This document shows, in pieces, positions 1 to 5,105 of a stretch of 5,105 nt of DNA (positions are counted from its first letter, which is position 1; every line of letters starts with the position of its first letter). Both the position numbers and the translations under genes were made by a program. Under the pieces are notes generated by a model. It did no database searches. It was given only the letters and a program-made list of their open reading frames with translations, and was not told the origin of the DNA. The DNA comes from Phycisphaerae bacterium (GTDB lineage: Bacteria; Planctomycetota; Phycisphaerae; Sedimentisphaerales; Anaerohalosphaeraceae): assembly GCA_003567095.1 (NCBI GenBank), contig PXAQ01000019.1, forward strand, positions 1 to 5,105. Direction: 5' to 3'.

Positions 1-1
1 G

Positions 2-148
2 CCGATGGGGATGCTGCTGTCGGTACCGCTGACGATGACCGTCAAAATCGCTTTGCAGACCAACCGGGAAACCCGGTGGATGGCGATGTTGCGGGGGGCC
101 TACCCTCCCCCCGCGACAGATGAACAGCCCGAATCAACCGGCAAGTAA
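2..148 (+). CDS. AI-2E (PerM-type) family transporter, C-terminal fragment
   Basis: This is the last 48 codons of a gene that begins before the window. The stretch GMLLSVPLT followed by a basic-amphipathic segment (TVKIALQTNRETRWMAML) matches the end of the last membrane segment and the cytoplasmic tail of AI-2E/PerM-family permeases. These are polytopic inner-membrane proteins linked to export of autoinducer-2 or other small solutes, or to ion antiport. After LRG the tail is Pro/Glu-rich and of low complexity, as is common at these C-termini. The stop TAA at 146-148 directly abuts the stop of the leftward ATPase gene. Family recognition rests only on this short C-terminus, so the substrate cannot be inferred. 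Confidence 0.72.
   Translation, partial: PMGMLLSVPLTMTVKIALQTNRETRWMAMLRGAYPPPATDEQPESTGK
91..114. repeat. perfect 8-bp GC-only inverted repeat (hairpin-capable)
   Basis: GCGGGGGG at 91-98 and CCCCCCGC at 107-114 are exact reverse complements separated by 8 nt. The repeat lies inside the last codons of the permease. On the opposite strand it falls 35-58 nt past the stop of the leftward ATPase gene. It could act as a 3'-end hairpin for that leftward transcript, but no T-tract follows on either strand. A standard intrinsic terminator is therefore not supported, and it may only reflect Gly/Pro codons. Confidence 0.4.
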
Positions 149-985
149 TCATTGAAAATCTGCCGGCAGAAACTGGGTCTCAAACCGTGTGCCGCCCAGG
201 CGCAGGGCGGCCAATTCCGCTTGGCCCACTTTGCCCTGGATGAATTGCTGGACAAGGTCGTTCGGGTGTTCGCGGATGTGCTCAGCGCGGCCGTCTGCGA
301 TAATTTTGCCTTTGTGGAGCATCACGATACGGTCGGCGATTTTGTAGGCGCTGTTCATATCGTGAGTCACAACCACACTGGTGATGTTCAATTCCTTCTG
401 GAGCTTGATAATTAATTCATTGATGACATCGGAGGTGATCGGATCCAGCCCGGTGGTCGGCTCGTCGTAAAGGATGATCTGCGGATTCAGGGCGATCGCG
501 CGGGCAAGGGCGACCCGCTTTCGCTGTCCGCCGGACAGTTCGGCCGGGTAGTGATGCTGAAAGCCGTCCATGCCCACCACCGCCAGTTTGTGTTTGACCA
601 GCTCATCCAGCGCATTTTCATCGATTGTCTTGATATGCTGACGGATGGGAAACACGATATTCTCAAAGACTGTCAGGCTGTCAAACAACGCGCTCATCTG
701 GAAGCAGAAACCAAAATGTGTGCGGAGTTTGGCCAGTTTTCGTTCGGGCTGGTCGTCGATGCGATGGCCGTTGAAAAAAACCTTGCCCGCGCTGGGCCGC
801 TCCAGCACGATCAGATGTTTCATAAACACCGTCTTGCCGCAGCCGCTGGGGCCGATGATCGCGGTGGTTTTGCCCGCTTCAATCGCAAGCGAAATCGTAT
901 CCAGTACGACACGGCTGCCGAATCGCTTGATGAGTTGTTGAACAACAAGTATGCCGTCGTCGGGGTGTACGTTTTTGCGTGCCAT
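149..985 (-). CDS. MlaF-like ABC transporter ATP-binding protein
   Basis: A 278-residue cytoplasmic ATPase that would energise an ABC permease. All ABC signatures are intact: Walker A GPSGCGKT (45-52), Q-loop Gln96, signature LSGGQ (150-154), Walker B IILYDEP with Asp174-Glu175, and switch His208. The Q-loop block FQMSALFDSLTVFENIVFP and the YDEPTTGLDPITS block are typical of the MlaF/Mkl/Ttg2A group. That group works with MlaE-type permeases and MCE proteins (MlaD) to move phospholipids between the two membranes. Length is slightly above the usual ~265-270 residues because of a short C-terminal tail. The ATG at 985 is preceded by AGGA (993-996), which overlaps the stop of lexA. The gene lies 9 nt downstream of lexA on the same strand, so co-transcription is likely. 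No mlaE or mlaD gene is adjacent on the downstream side, where a convergent permease follows at once, so the partner must be encoded elsewhere. The family call is firm; lipid as substrate is inferred. Confidence 0.88.
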   Translation of the reverse strand: MARKNVHPDDGILVVQQLIKRFGSRVVLDTISLAIEAGKTTAIIGPSGCGKTVFMKHLIVLERPSAGKVFFNGHRIDDQPERKLAKLRTHFGFCFQMSALFDSLTVFENIVFPIRQHIKTIDENALDELVKHKLAVVGMDGFQHHYPAELSGGQRKRVALARAIALNPQIILYDEPTTGLDPITSDVINELIIKLQKELNITSVVVTHDMNSAYKIADRIVMLHKGKIIADGRAEHIREHPNDLVQQFIQGKVGQAELAALRLGGTRFETQFLPADFQ

Positions 986-992
986 CGTGCTG

Positions 993-996
993 TCCT
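993..996 (-). promoter_or_regulatory. ribosome binding site of the mlaF-like gene, overlapping the lexA stop
   Basis: On the minus strand AGGA lies 7 nt before the ATG at 985 and overlaps the TAG stop of lexA (995-997). This supports the chosen start and suggests translational coupling between the repressor and the ATPase. Confidence 0.55.
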
Positions 997-1681
997 ATCG
1001 TATCGCAAGTCTTCGAATGACGCCCGTGACCACCGCGCGGATGGCGCAATCGGTCGGGATAACAGGCTCAAAGGCGTCGTTGGCCGGTTGAAGCCGGACG
1101 GCATTACGGTCTTTGTAAAAGCGTTTGAGCGTCACGGTCTGGCCGTCCAGCAGCGCTACGACAATCTGGCCGTTTTCGGCCAGCGCCGACGGGCGGCAGA
1201 CGATGTAATCGCCGTCGTAGATGCCGGCCTCGATCATGCTGCTGCCGGTGACCTGAAGGATAAACTCACCCTGCCCGCAGCCCAGTACCGATGCGATAGA
1301 AAACGGTTGCGGCTCTTCGATGGCCTCGATGCCAAAGCCCGCGCATACGCGCCCGGCCATAAGCCACCGGTCGTCATCGGTCTGGGCCGAAGCCGGTTCC
1401 GGGCCCGCTTGGCGGACTTCAAGCTGCCGAGCCGTGTCGATGAGCCGCTTTGCCGTTGCCGTCAAGCGCAAAGAGCGTGCCCTGCCGTTGGACCGTGTAA
1501 TCAGCTTTTTTGCGCGCAGGGCGGCGATGTGCTCGAACACGGTCGGACGGCTTAGGCCCAGCGCCTCGGCCAATTCCCCAATCGTCGCTGAATAACAGCG
1601 GCTGCGCTGAAAGGCTTCGATTTGGGCCAGGACGTCCAGTTGACGCGGCGTGATCGCGGGTGGTTCCGGTGCTTTTGTCAT
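995..1681 (-). CDS. lexA: LexA-type SOS repressor (self-cleaving, S24 peptidase)
   Basis: A 228-residue transcriptional repressor. LexA binds operators of DNA-damage genes and cleaves itself when stimulated by RecA filaments, releasing the SOS response. The N-terminal part (about 11-73) is a winged helix-turn-helix starting TPRQLDVLAQI, with the recognition region around LGLSRPTVFEHIAALRAKK. A linker (about 75-107) precedes the C-terminal S24 domain. The autocleavage site is Ala114-Gly115 in GRVCAGFG. The nucleophile is Ser148 in VTGSSM and the general base is Lys186 in VTLKRF; their 38-residue spacing is close to that of E. coli LexA (Ser119/Lys156). Total length is somewhat more than the usual ~200-215 because of a longer N-terminus and linker. 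The ATG at 1681 follows a good Shine-Dalgarno (AGGAGAGGA). The recognition helix differs clearly from the E. coli one, so the operator is probably not the enterobacterial CTGT-N8-ACAG. A second LexA-like regulator of another regulon is possible, but all catalytic residues are kept. Confidence 0.93.
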   Translation of the reverse strand: MTKAPEPPAITPRQLDVLAQIEAFQRSRCYSATIGELAEALGLSRPTVFEHIAALRAKKLITRSNGRARSLRLTATAKRLIDTARQLEVRQAGPEPASAQTDDDRWLMAGRVCAGFGIEAIEEPQPFSIASVLGCGQGEFILQVTGSSMIEAGIYDGDYIVCRPSALAENGQIVVALLDGQTVTLKRFYKDRNAVRLQPANDAFEPVIPTDCAIRAVVTGVIRRLAIR

Positions 1682-1952
1682 TACAAGTCCTCTCCTGTCC
1701 TGAATTAGGGCTCGTTTCTTTACCTGTGCTGCTCGAGGGTGTCTCCGGCGGCAGAATACAGGCCATCTCGGTCAGCAGTTCCGGCTGCACCGTCACGCCC
1801 AGCAGCTCGGCAAGCGACGTGAGCACGCCGCTCAGCGGCGAGCGGGCAGTGTCCTCGGCTGGCGACGGCGCGTGCCAGTTGTGCACAAAATCGCCGCCCG
1901 GCCCAAATCGGCACAAAGGCGACTCGCTGTTTCCTGAATCTTCGCGTCTCAT
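1419..1952 (-). CDS. hypothetical small ORF upstream of, and overlapping, lexA
   Basis: I do not recognise this product. The ATG at 1952 has a good Shine-Dalgarno (AAGGA, ending 10 nt upstream) and lies downstream of a plausible promoter. For about the first 70 codons the frame looks coding: rich in CTG, GTG, GAG, GCC and GGC, and containing an amphipathic stretch (SGVLTSLAELLGVTV, residues 41-55) after a Gly/His/Trp segment (GGDFVHNWHAP). From about residue 70 it becomes Ser/Thr-rich, and from residue 91 it runs inside lexA in another frame, where it is only a shadow of lexA. The nominal protein is 177 residues. No stop occurs in this frame before lexA begins; a stop in a neighbouring frame (1720-1722) would give about 77 residues if a one-base frameshift were present. 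It is therefore either a small leader gene with a frameshift or sequencing error, a genuine long overlap, or a decayed gene. Prediction programs would probably drop it because of the 263-nt overlap. Confidence 0.3.
   Translation of the reverse strand: MRREDSGNSESPLCRFGPGGDFVHNWHAPSPAEDTARSPLSGVLTSLAELLGVTVQPELLTEMACILPPETPSSSTGKETSPNSGQERTCNDKSTGTTRDHAASTGRPGPNRSLSAQPLLFSDDWGIGRGAGPKPSDRVRAHRRPARKKADYTVQRQGTLFALDGNGKAAHRHGSAA
1684..1695 (-). promoter_or_regulatory. strong Shine-Dalgarno of lexA
   Basis: On the minus strand, AGGAGAGGA precedes TTGTA and the ATG at 1681. The site is purine-rich and well spaced. It fixes the lexA start and shows that lexA is translated independently of the upstream overlapping frame. 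Confidence 0.6.
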
Positions 1953-2008
1953 CCGTGACGTTCCTTTTTCTTGAGTCCGTTCATCAATTCTCTGTCTGTA
2001 ATAGTCTA

Positions 2009-2024
2009 TCGGCATTTTGGCCGA
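2009..2024. promoter_or_regulatory. short inverted repeat near the predicted transcription start
   Basis: TCGGC-N6-GCCGA is a perfect 5-bp inverted repeat sited just downstream of the candidate -10 element, around the expected +1. Its position fits an operator for a dimeric repressor, but the arms are short and no regulator can be assigned. Confidence 0.25.
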
Positions 2025-2026
2025 AA

Positions 2027-2055
2027 ATCCTAACAAAAACCGAACGATTTTGCAA
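2027..2055 (-). promoter_or_regulatory. candidate sigma70 promoter for the lexA transcript
   Basis: Read leftwards, TTGCAA (2055-2050) and TAGGAT (2032-2027) are separated by exactly 17 nt and each match the sigma70 consensus at 4 of 6 positions. A start near 2020 would give a leader of about 70 nt to the small ORF at 1952. The region is A/T-rich compared with the flanking genes. This is a pattern match only. Confidence 0.35.
2031..2045 (-). promoter_or_regulatory. candidate LexA operator, GTTC-N7-GTTA
   Basis: On the minus strand GTTC, 7 nt, then GTTA matches 7 of 8 fixed positions of the GTTC-N7-GTTC direct repeat known as the alphaproteobacterial LexA box. It lies between the candidate -35 and -10 elements and overlaps the -10, where an autorepressor would be effective. 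A match this good can occur by chance in a region of this length, and the LexA here may use another motif. Confidence 0.28.
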
Positions 2056-2063
2056 TTTTTTTT

Positions 2064-2530
2064 GGGGGAGAGGCTGAGCTTGTTTTGGGTGCATTCAACA
2101 AAGTGGCCGACTGTATCAAACGCTACAATACCCAGCGATTGCACAGTGCCATCGGCTACATCACGCCGCTGGATAAACTTGAAGGACGTGCGGACGCCAT
2201 CCAGGCCGAACGTCAACGCAAACTGATCGCCGCCCGTCAGGCCCGAAAACAGCAGCGGAAAGTATCGTATGAAAACGGACTTGACAGACATCAGAGAGCA
2301 ACAGACAATACCAACGGCCGGCCAAACGGACGCAGGTGCTGATGGAGAGTACCCTGCCAGGGATAACCGGCCGGGACGACGAAACAGCGTCAGGGTGGAG
2401 AGCCCCTCCGCCCATCCTTGGATGATGCCGTTTCAGAGTCCCTTATGCCTCAAAAAACTCCATGCCGAAGGCAGGTATACTCACTTAACCGGAAAGGCAA
2501 TTTGTCCAATTACGGCTGAACCAGTACAGA
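2064..2530 (+). mobile_element. degenerate insertion sequence, right-hand part only
   Basis: The transposase remnant and the roughly 190 bp after its stop (TGA 2340-2342) have no convincing gene and look like the 3' end of an insertion sequence. A segment at about 2488-2527 (ending GGCTGAACCAGTACA) could be the terminal region; I cannot confirm it because the left end and its inverted repeat are missing. Small hairpins (TGCC-GAA-GGCA at 2463-2473 and CCCT-GCC-AGGG at 2352-2362) lie in this stretch. The boundaries are estimates. Confidence 0.35.
2085..2342 (+). pseudogene. 3' remnant of an IS3-like integrase-core transposase
   Basis: Only the C-terminal end of a DDE transposase/integrase remains. 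The motif YNTQRLHSAIGYITPLDKLEG (about residues 14-34 from the TTG at 2085), followed by a basic Arg/Lys/Gln-rich tail (AERQRKLIAARQARKQQRK), is typical of the end of the rve integrase core in IS3-group and related elements. The upstream part carrying the catalytic D, D and E is absent; before 2085 the sequence becomes a T8-G5 run and then the leader of the lexA unit. A TTG with GGGGGAGAGG upstream could start translation of about 85 residues, but such a product could not transpose. It is most likely a decayed fragment, with its 5' boundary somewhere between 2056 and 2085. Confidence 0.7.
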
Positions 2531-2615
2531 TTCGCCTATTAAACGGTAATATAAATTGAGCAGTAATAATCCATTATTTTTATCTCATACATGAATTTTA
2601 GTTGAAAGGAACAGT
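2531..2615 (+). promoter_or_regulatory. AT-rich leader of the PIN-TRAM gene with its ribosome binding site
   Basis: Base composition turns sharply A/T-rich after the insertion-sequence remnant, as expected for a promoter region. AAAGGA (2605-2610) lies 5 nt before the ATG at 2616. A TTGAGC at 2556-2561 with TTTATC 17 nt on is the best -35/-10 pair I can see, but it is weak. Confidence 0.4.
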
Positions 2616-3698
2616 ATGATCTTATTGTATTTTATCCGCTTTTTGTTTTTTGTGACAGCAACGGCCTTCCTCTTTGTCGGCTTAACCGAAACGGCTCGCC
2701 CCCCGCATGACATCACCGTATTTGCGATAGGGCTTGTCCTAGCGGTGATCGTCATTATCATTGAATCACTGACGCCCAAAAAATCTTTGTCAGCTCTGGC
2801 GGCTATATTTTTCGGTTTGCTGATCGGGATGTCTATCAGTTGGGCACTGAGCCGAGTCATCCAGATGGTCAACATCATCTATTTTGAGCTGGAGGATAAA
2901 CAGCTGAATATGGTCATTTGGCTGATGGGCACCTGTATCGTTTATCTGTGCATCTGCATAGTCCTGCGGACCAAAGACGACTTTCGCACCATTATCCCGT
3001 ATATCGAATTTTCCCGTCAGACAAAAGGCCTGCGCCCGCTGGTGATGGATACCTCGGTGATCATTGACGGACGCATCGCCGACATCGCAGAGACCAAACT
3101 GTTTGACGCCCCGCTGATTGTGCCGCGATTTGTGCTCAATGAGCTTCAGTTGGTGGCTGATTCCGGTGACAAAATCAAACGCAACCGCGGACGTCGGGGG
3201 CTGGATATCCTGAAAAAACTGCAGAACAGCCCTGGAATCGAAGTCAAGATAGACGATACCCCCCCGCCTGGACTGGACGCGAACACCGAGGTGGACCAGA
3301 AGCTGATTGCCTTTGCCAAGAACTGCGACGGACGTCTGGTGACCAATGATTTTAACCTGAACAAGGTCGCCTCGCTCCGCAGTGTGGATGTGGTTAACAT
3401 CAACGATCTGGCCAACGCCCTCAAGACCGTCACCCTGCCCGGGGAAACCATGCGGGTCAAGATCATCCGCCCGGGTGAAGAAGCGACTCAGGGCGTTGGC
3501 TATCTGGAGGATGGCACGATGGTGGTCGTCGAAAATGCCCACAACCGCATTGGGCAAACCATCAATTTCGTCGTGACCAGCGCGCTGCAAACCTCCGCGG
3601 GCCGGATGATTTTCGGCAAACACGAGAACGGCTCTGCGACAGAATTTCAGACACCTAGCATCGGAAATCGAAACAACTGCCGACGGCCGTCACGATAA
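2616..3698 (+). CDS. membrane-anchored PIN-TRAM domain protein (YacL-like)
   Basis: A 360-residue protein whose architecture matches B. subtilis YacL (366 residues). Four hydrophobic segments (about 3-22, 33-51, 58-78 and 97-117) anchor it in the inner membrane. A PIN domain (about 141-265) follows, starting LVMDTSVIIDGRI. It keeps the acidic metal-site set Asp145, Glu176 (VLNELQ), Asp227 (TEVDQKL) and Asp245 (VTNDFNLNK), with Asp151 next to the first. A TRAM domain (about 271-333), a small beta-barrel RNA-binding fold, follows and ends in the typical SAGRMIFGK. The last ~25 residues are a polar, basic tail without clear family similarity. PIN domains are usually metal-dependent ribonucleases, and a membrane-bound RNA-processing or RNA-sensing role is inferred; the physiological substrate of this family is not well known. 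The start is supported by AAAGGA 5 nt upstream. It is followed after 16 nt by the PLP enzyme gene, so the two are likely co-transcribed. Confidence 0.92.
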   Translation: MILLYFIRFLFFVTATAFLFVGLTETARPPHDITVFAIGLVLAVIVIIIESLTPKKSLSALAAIFFGLLIGMSISWALSRVIQMVNIIYFELEDKQLNMVIWLMGTCIVYLCICIVLRTKDDFRTIIPYIEFSRQTKGLRPLVMDTSVIIDGRIADIAETKLFDAPLIVPRFVLNELQLVADSGDKIKRNRGRRGLDILKKLQNSPGIEVKIDDTPPPGLDANTEVDQKLIAFAKNCDGRLVTNDFNLNKVASLRSVDVVNINDLANALKTVTLPGETMRVKIIRPGEEATQGVGYLEDGTMVVVENAHNRIGQTINFVVTSALQTSAGRMIFGKHENGSATEFQTPSIGNRNNCRRPSR

Positions 3699-3714
3699 CC
3701 GCCGAATAGAGTCA

Positions 3715-4875
3715 ATGACCGATCGCCACACTCAACCCGGCCGATTTGGGACATGCCCGGATCGCACCGAGACCGACAGCCTGAAATGGTCGCGTTATCG
3801 TGGGCGGGATATTCTGCCGATGTGGGTGGCGGATATGGATTTTCGCTGCGCCGAGCCGATTGTCGAGGCGCTTCGGCGACGCGTCGAGCACGGCGTGTTC
3901 GGCTACGCGATCGCACGACCGGCCGACTATGACGCGATAATCGACTGGATCGCCCAACAGCATAAGTGGCACATTCGCCGCGAGTGGATTGTGTGGCTGC
4001 CCGGCCTGGTGCCGGGGCTCAATGCCGCCTGTCGGGCATTTGCCGACCCGGGTCAGGCCGTCGTAAGCTTTACGCCCATTTATCCGCCCTTTTTGACCGC
4101 CCCGCCGCTGTCGAGCCGGCAGCTTATCACCTGTCCGTTGAAGCGCGACAACGGGCGGTATACCTTTGATATGGATGCGCTGGCCGAAAGTGTCGGGCCG
4201 CAGACCCGGCTTTTGCTGCTGTGCTCACCGCACAATCCGGTCGGCCGCCTCTGGACGCAACAGGAACTGCTGGATGTCGCACACTTCTGCTTAGAACGCG
4301 GGATTGTCATCTGTTCGGACGAGATACACTGCGATCTGGTACTCGACGAAGCGCGGCGGCATACGCCCACCGCCACGCTGTCGGCCGAGATTGCCGAGCA
4401 GACGATCACCCTGATGTCGCCGGCCAAGACCTTTAACCTGGCCGGGCTCAACTGCGGGTTCGCGATTATCCCGAACGAAAAGCTCCGGCGGCGTTTTCTT
4501 GGCACCATCCAGGGCATCCTGCCGCATATCAACAGCATGGGCTATACGGCCTGCCGAGCGGCGCTGTCGCAATGCGGCCCTTGGCACCAGGAGTTGATCG
4601 CCTATCTGCGCGGCAACCGCGTTTACGTCGTTGACGCTGTCAACGCCCTGCCGGGATTGTCGATGGGGCCGGTCGAGGCGACGTACCTGGCGTGGATTGA
4701 CGCCAGGCAGCTGGGCGCCAGGGACCCGGCCAAATGGTTTCATCAGGCCGGCGTCGGTGTGTCTGACGGCAGCGACTTTGACGGCACCGGCTTTGTGCGC
4801 CTCAATTTCGGCTGTCCGCGGCCAATCCTCGAACAAGCCGTCCGGCGGATCCGGGGCGCCCTTCAATCCCGCTGA
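3715..4875 (+). CDS. PatB/MalY-type PLP-dependent aminotransferase / cystathionine beta-lyase
   Basis: A 386-residue cytosolic fold-type I PLP enzyme. PatB/MalY enzymes cleave the C-S bond of cystathionine or cysteine conjugates, giving homocysteine or a thiol plus pyruvate and ammonia; some members act as aminotransferases. Family blocks appear in order: DRTETDSLKW (16-25), LPMWVADMDF (34-43), HGVFGY (59-64), PIYPPF with cofactor-stacking Tyr123 (121-126), CSPHNPVGRLW with Asn174 (170-180), SDEIHCDLV with Asp202 (201-209), SPAKTFNLAGL with Schiff-base Lys238 (235-245), and FVRLNFGCPR with carboxylate-binding Arg362 (360-369). Length and residues are normal, so the enzyme should be active. 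The ATG at 3715 lacks a strong Shine-Dalgarno (only AGAG), but the N-terminus aligns with the family from about residue 11. Translation may be coupled to the PIN-TRAM gene 16 nt upstream. A role in methionine/cysteine metabolism is inferred; the exact substrate cannot be told. Confidence 0.93.
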   Translation: MTDRHTQPGRFGTCPDRTETDSLKWSRYRGRDILPMWVADMDFRCAEPIVEALRRRVEHGVFGYAIARPADYDAIIDWIAQQHKWHIRREWIVWLPGLVPGLNAACRAFADPGQAVVSFTPIYPPFLTAPPLSSRQLITCPLKRDNGRYTFDMDALAESVGPQTRLLLLCSPHNPVGRLWTQQELLDVAHFCLERGIVICSDEIHCDLVLDEARRHTPTATLSAEIAEQTITLMSPAKTFNLAGLNCGFAIIPNEKLRRRFLGTIQGILPHINSMGYTACRAALSQCGPWHQELIAYLRGNRVYVVDAVNALPGLSMGPVEATYLAWIDARQLGARDPAKWFHQAGVGVSDGSDFDGTGFVRLNFGCPRPILEQAVRRIRGALQSR

Positions 4876-4891
4876 GCAAACTGTCTGCCGC

Positions 4892-4930
4892 CGGTCTCTC
4901 GCCTATGCTTCCGAGACGACGTGGAGACCG
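4892..4930. repeat. inverted repeat at the convergent gene ends
   Basis: CGGTCTC (4892-4898) and GAGACCG (4924-4930) are perfect 7-bp inverted arms around a 25-nt loop. A nested TCTCG/CGAGA pair (4897-4901 and 4912-4916) is an alternative fold. The repeat straddles the stop of the leftward dehydrogenase and lies 17 nt past the stop of the PatB gene. It could be a shared bidirectional 3'-end structure, but there is no T-tract. Confidence 0.3.
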
Positions 4931-5103
4931 CAGGACAGGGCGTTCTGACAATGGCCCTGCTCAAATTTTGACAGATTATCCAGCGTGGTCTCGGCGATAG
5001 CGCTGACCGCGTTATGGGTAAAGAACGCCTGATGGCCGGTGACAACCACGTTGGGAAACATCAGCAGGCGGGCAAACACATCGTCCTGAATAATCTCATC
5101 GGA
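4903..5103 (-). CDS. D-2-hydroxyacid dehydrogenase (LdhA-like), C-terminal fragment
   Basis: This is the last 66 codons of a leftward gene that begins beyond the window. The blocks [27 protein letters not shown] and IAETTLDNL are typical of the end of the D-lactate dehydrogenase-like branch of the D-isomer 2-hydroxyacid dehydrogenases. These cytosolic NAD-dependent enzymes reduce 2-keto acids such as pyruvate to D-2-hydroxyacids. The His in TGHQAFF (residue 24 of the fragment) is the catalytic acid/base of the family. After NLSKFEQG there is a short Cys-containing tail ending in TAG at 4903-4905. The gene converges on the PatB gene with 27 nt between the stops. The exact substrate cannot be told from the fragment. 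Confidence 0.87.
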   Translation of the reverse strand, partial: SDEIIQDDVFARLLMFPNVVVTGHQAFFTHNAVSAIAETTLDNLSKFEQGHCQNALSCGLHVVSEA

Positions 5104-5105
5104 TA

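Noticed and set aside
551..1555. A 334-codon plus-strand open frame across the ATPase and lexA genes
   Set aside because: It is antisense to two genes with complete, diagnostic motifs, and its product has the irregular composition of a reverse-frame shadow.
1720..1914. A 64-codon minus-strand frame upstream of lexA
   Set aside because: It lies in the same DNA as the frame starting at 1952, which has better third-position bias and a Shine-Dalgarno. It is relevant only as a possible frameshifted ending of that ORF.
2056..2068. T8-G5 run considered as a terminator tail or a programmed frameshift slippery site
   Set aside because: No stem precedes the T-run on the plus strand, and no intact transposase frame lies upstream that would need frameshifting.
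2269..2559. A 96-codon plus-strand frame beginning inside the transposase remnant
   Set aside because: It has a GGAAAG upstream, but codon choice is mixed (TTA, CGA, AGG, AGA) and unlike the neighbours. It overlaps the transposase end and runs into the AT-rich leader. It is probably noncoding insertion-sequence DNA read through by chance.
2790..3623. A 277-codon minus-strand open frame opposite the PIN-TRAM gene
   Set aside because: The PIN and TRAM motifs are clear on the plus strand; the reverse product is His/Gln/Asp-rich shadow sequence.
3682..3691. Palindrome GACGGCCGTC at the end of the PIN-TRAM gene
   Set aside because: It is only 10 bp, within coding sequence, has no T-tract and cannot form a useful hairpin loop; likely chance in GC-rich DNA.
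4291..4866. A 191-codon minus-strand frame opposite the PatB-type gene
   Set aside because: It is antisense to a complete, motif-rich PLP enzyme and has no recognisable features of its own.

Overview
This window looks like ordinary bacterial chromosome: moderately GC-rich, with codons that favour G/C in the third position. The gene set suggests a Gram-negative-type bacterium with an outer membrane, because it holds an MlaF-type lipid-transport ATPase and a LexA repressor. The YacL-like membrane PIN-TRAM protein and the style of the transposase remnant make me lean towards Planctomycetota (Phycisphaerae-like). That assignment is an impression and is not proven by the sequence.

Left part (1-2055): the last 48 codons of an AI-2E/PerM-family permease run rightwards and end exactly where a leftward gene ends. 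That leftward gene is a complete MlaF-like ABC ATPase. It lies 9 nt downstream of a complete LexA-type, self-cleaving SOS repressor, so the two are probably one transcript. Upstream of lexA is a further reading frame with its own Shine-Dalgarno sequence. It looks coding for about 70 codons and then runs out of frame into lexA. A plausible sigma70-type promoter at 2027-2055 contains a direct-repeat element (GTTC-N7-GTTA) resembling the alphaproteobacterial LexA box. A short inverted repeat lies near the predicted transcription start.

Middle (about 2064-2615): a 3' remnant of a DDE integrase/transposase of the IS3-like group is followed by about 270 bp without a convincing gene. This is probably the decayed right end of the same element plus the AT-rich leader of the next gene.

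Right part (2616-5105): a YacL-like protein (four membrane segments, PIN nuclease-fold domain, TRAM domain) is followed after 16 nt by a PatB/MalY-type PLP-dependent C-S lyase/aminotransferase, so the two are probably co-transcribed. A leftward, N-terminally cut D-2-hydroxyacid dehydrogenase (LdhA-like) converges on them.

No CRISPR array, tRNA, rRNA or clear novel defence or biosynthetic system was seen. The most interesting part is the compact lexA-mlaF unit with its overlapping upstream frame and candidate SOS operator.
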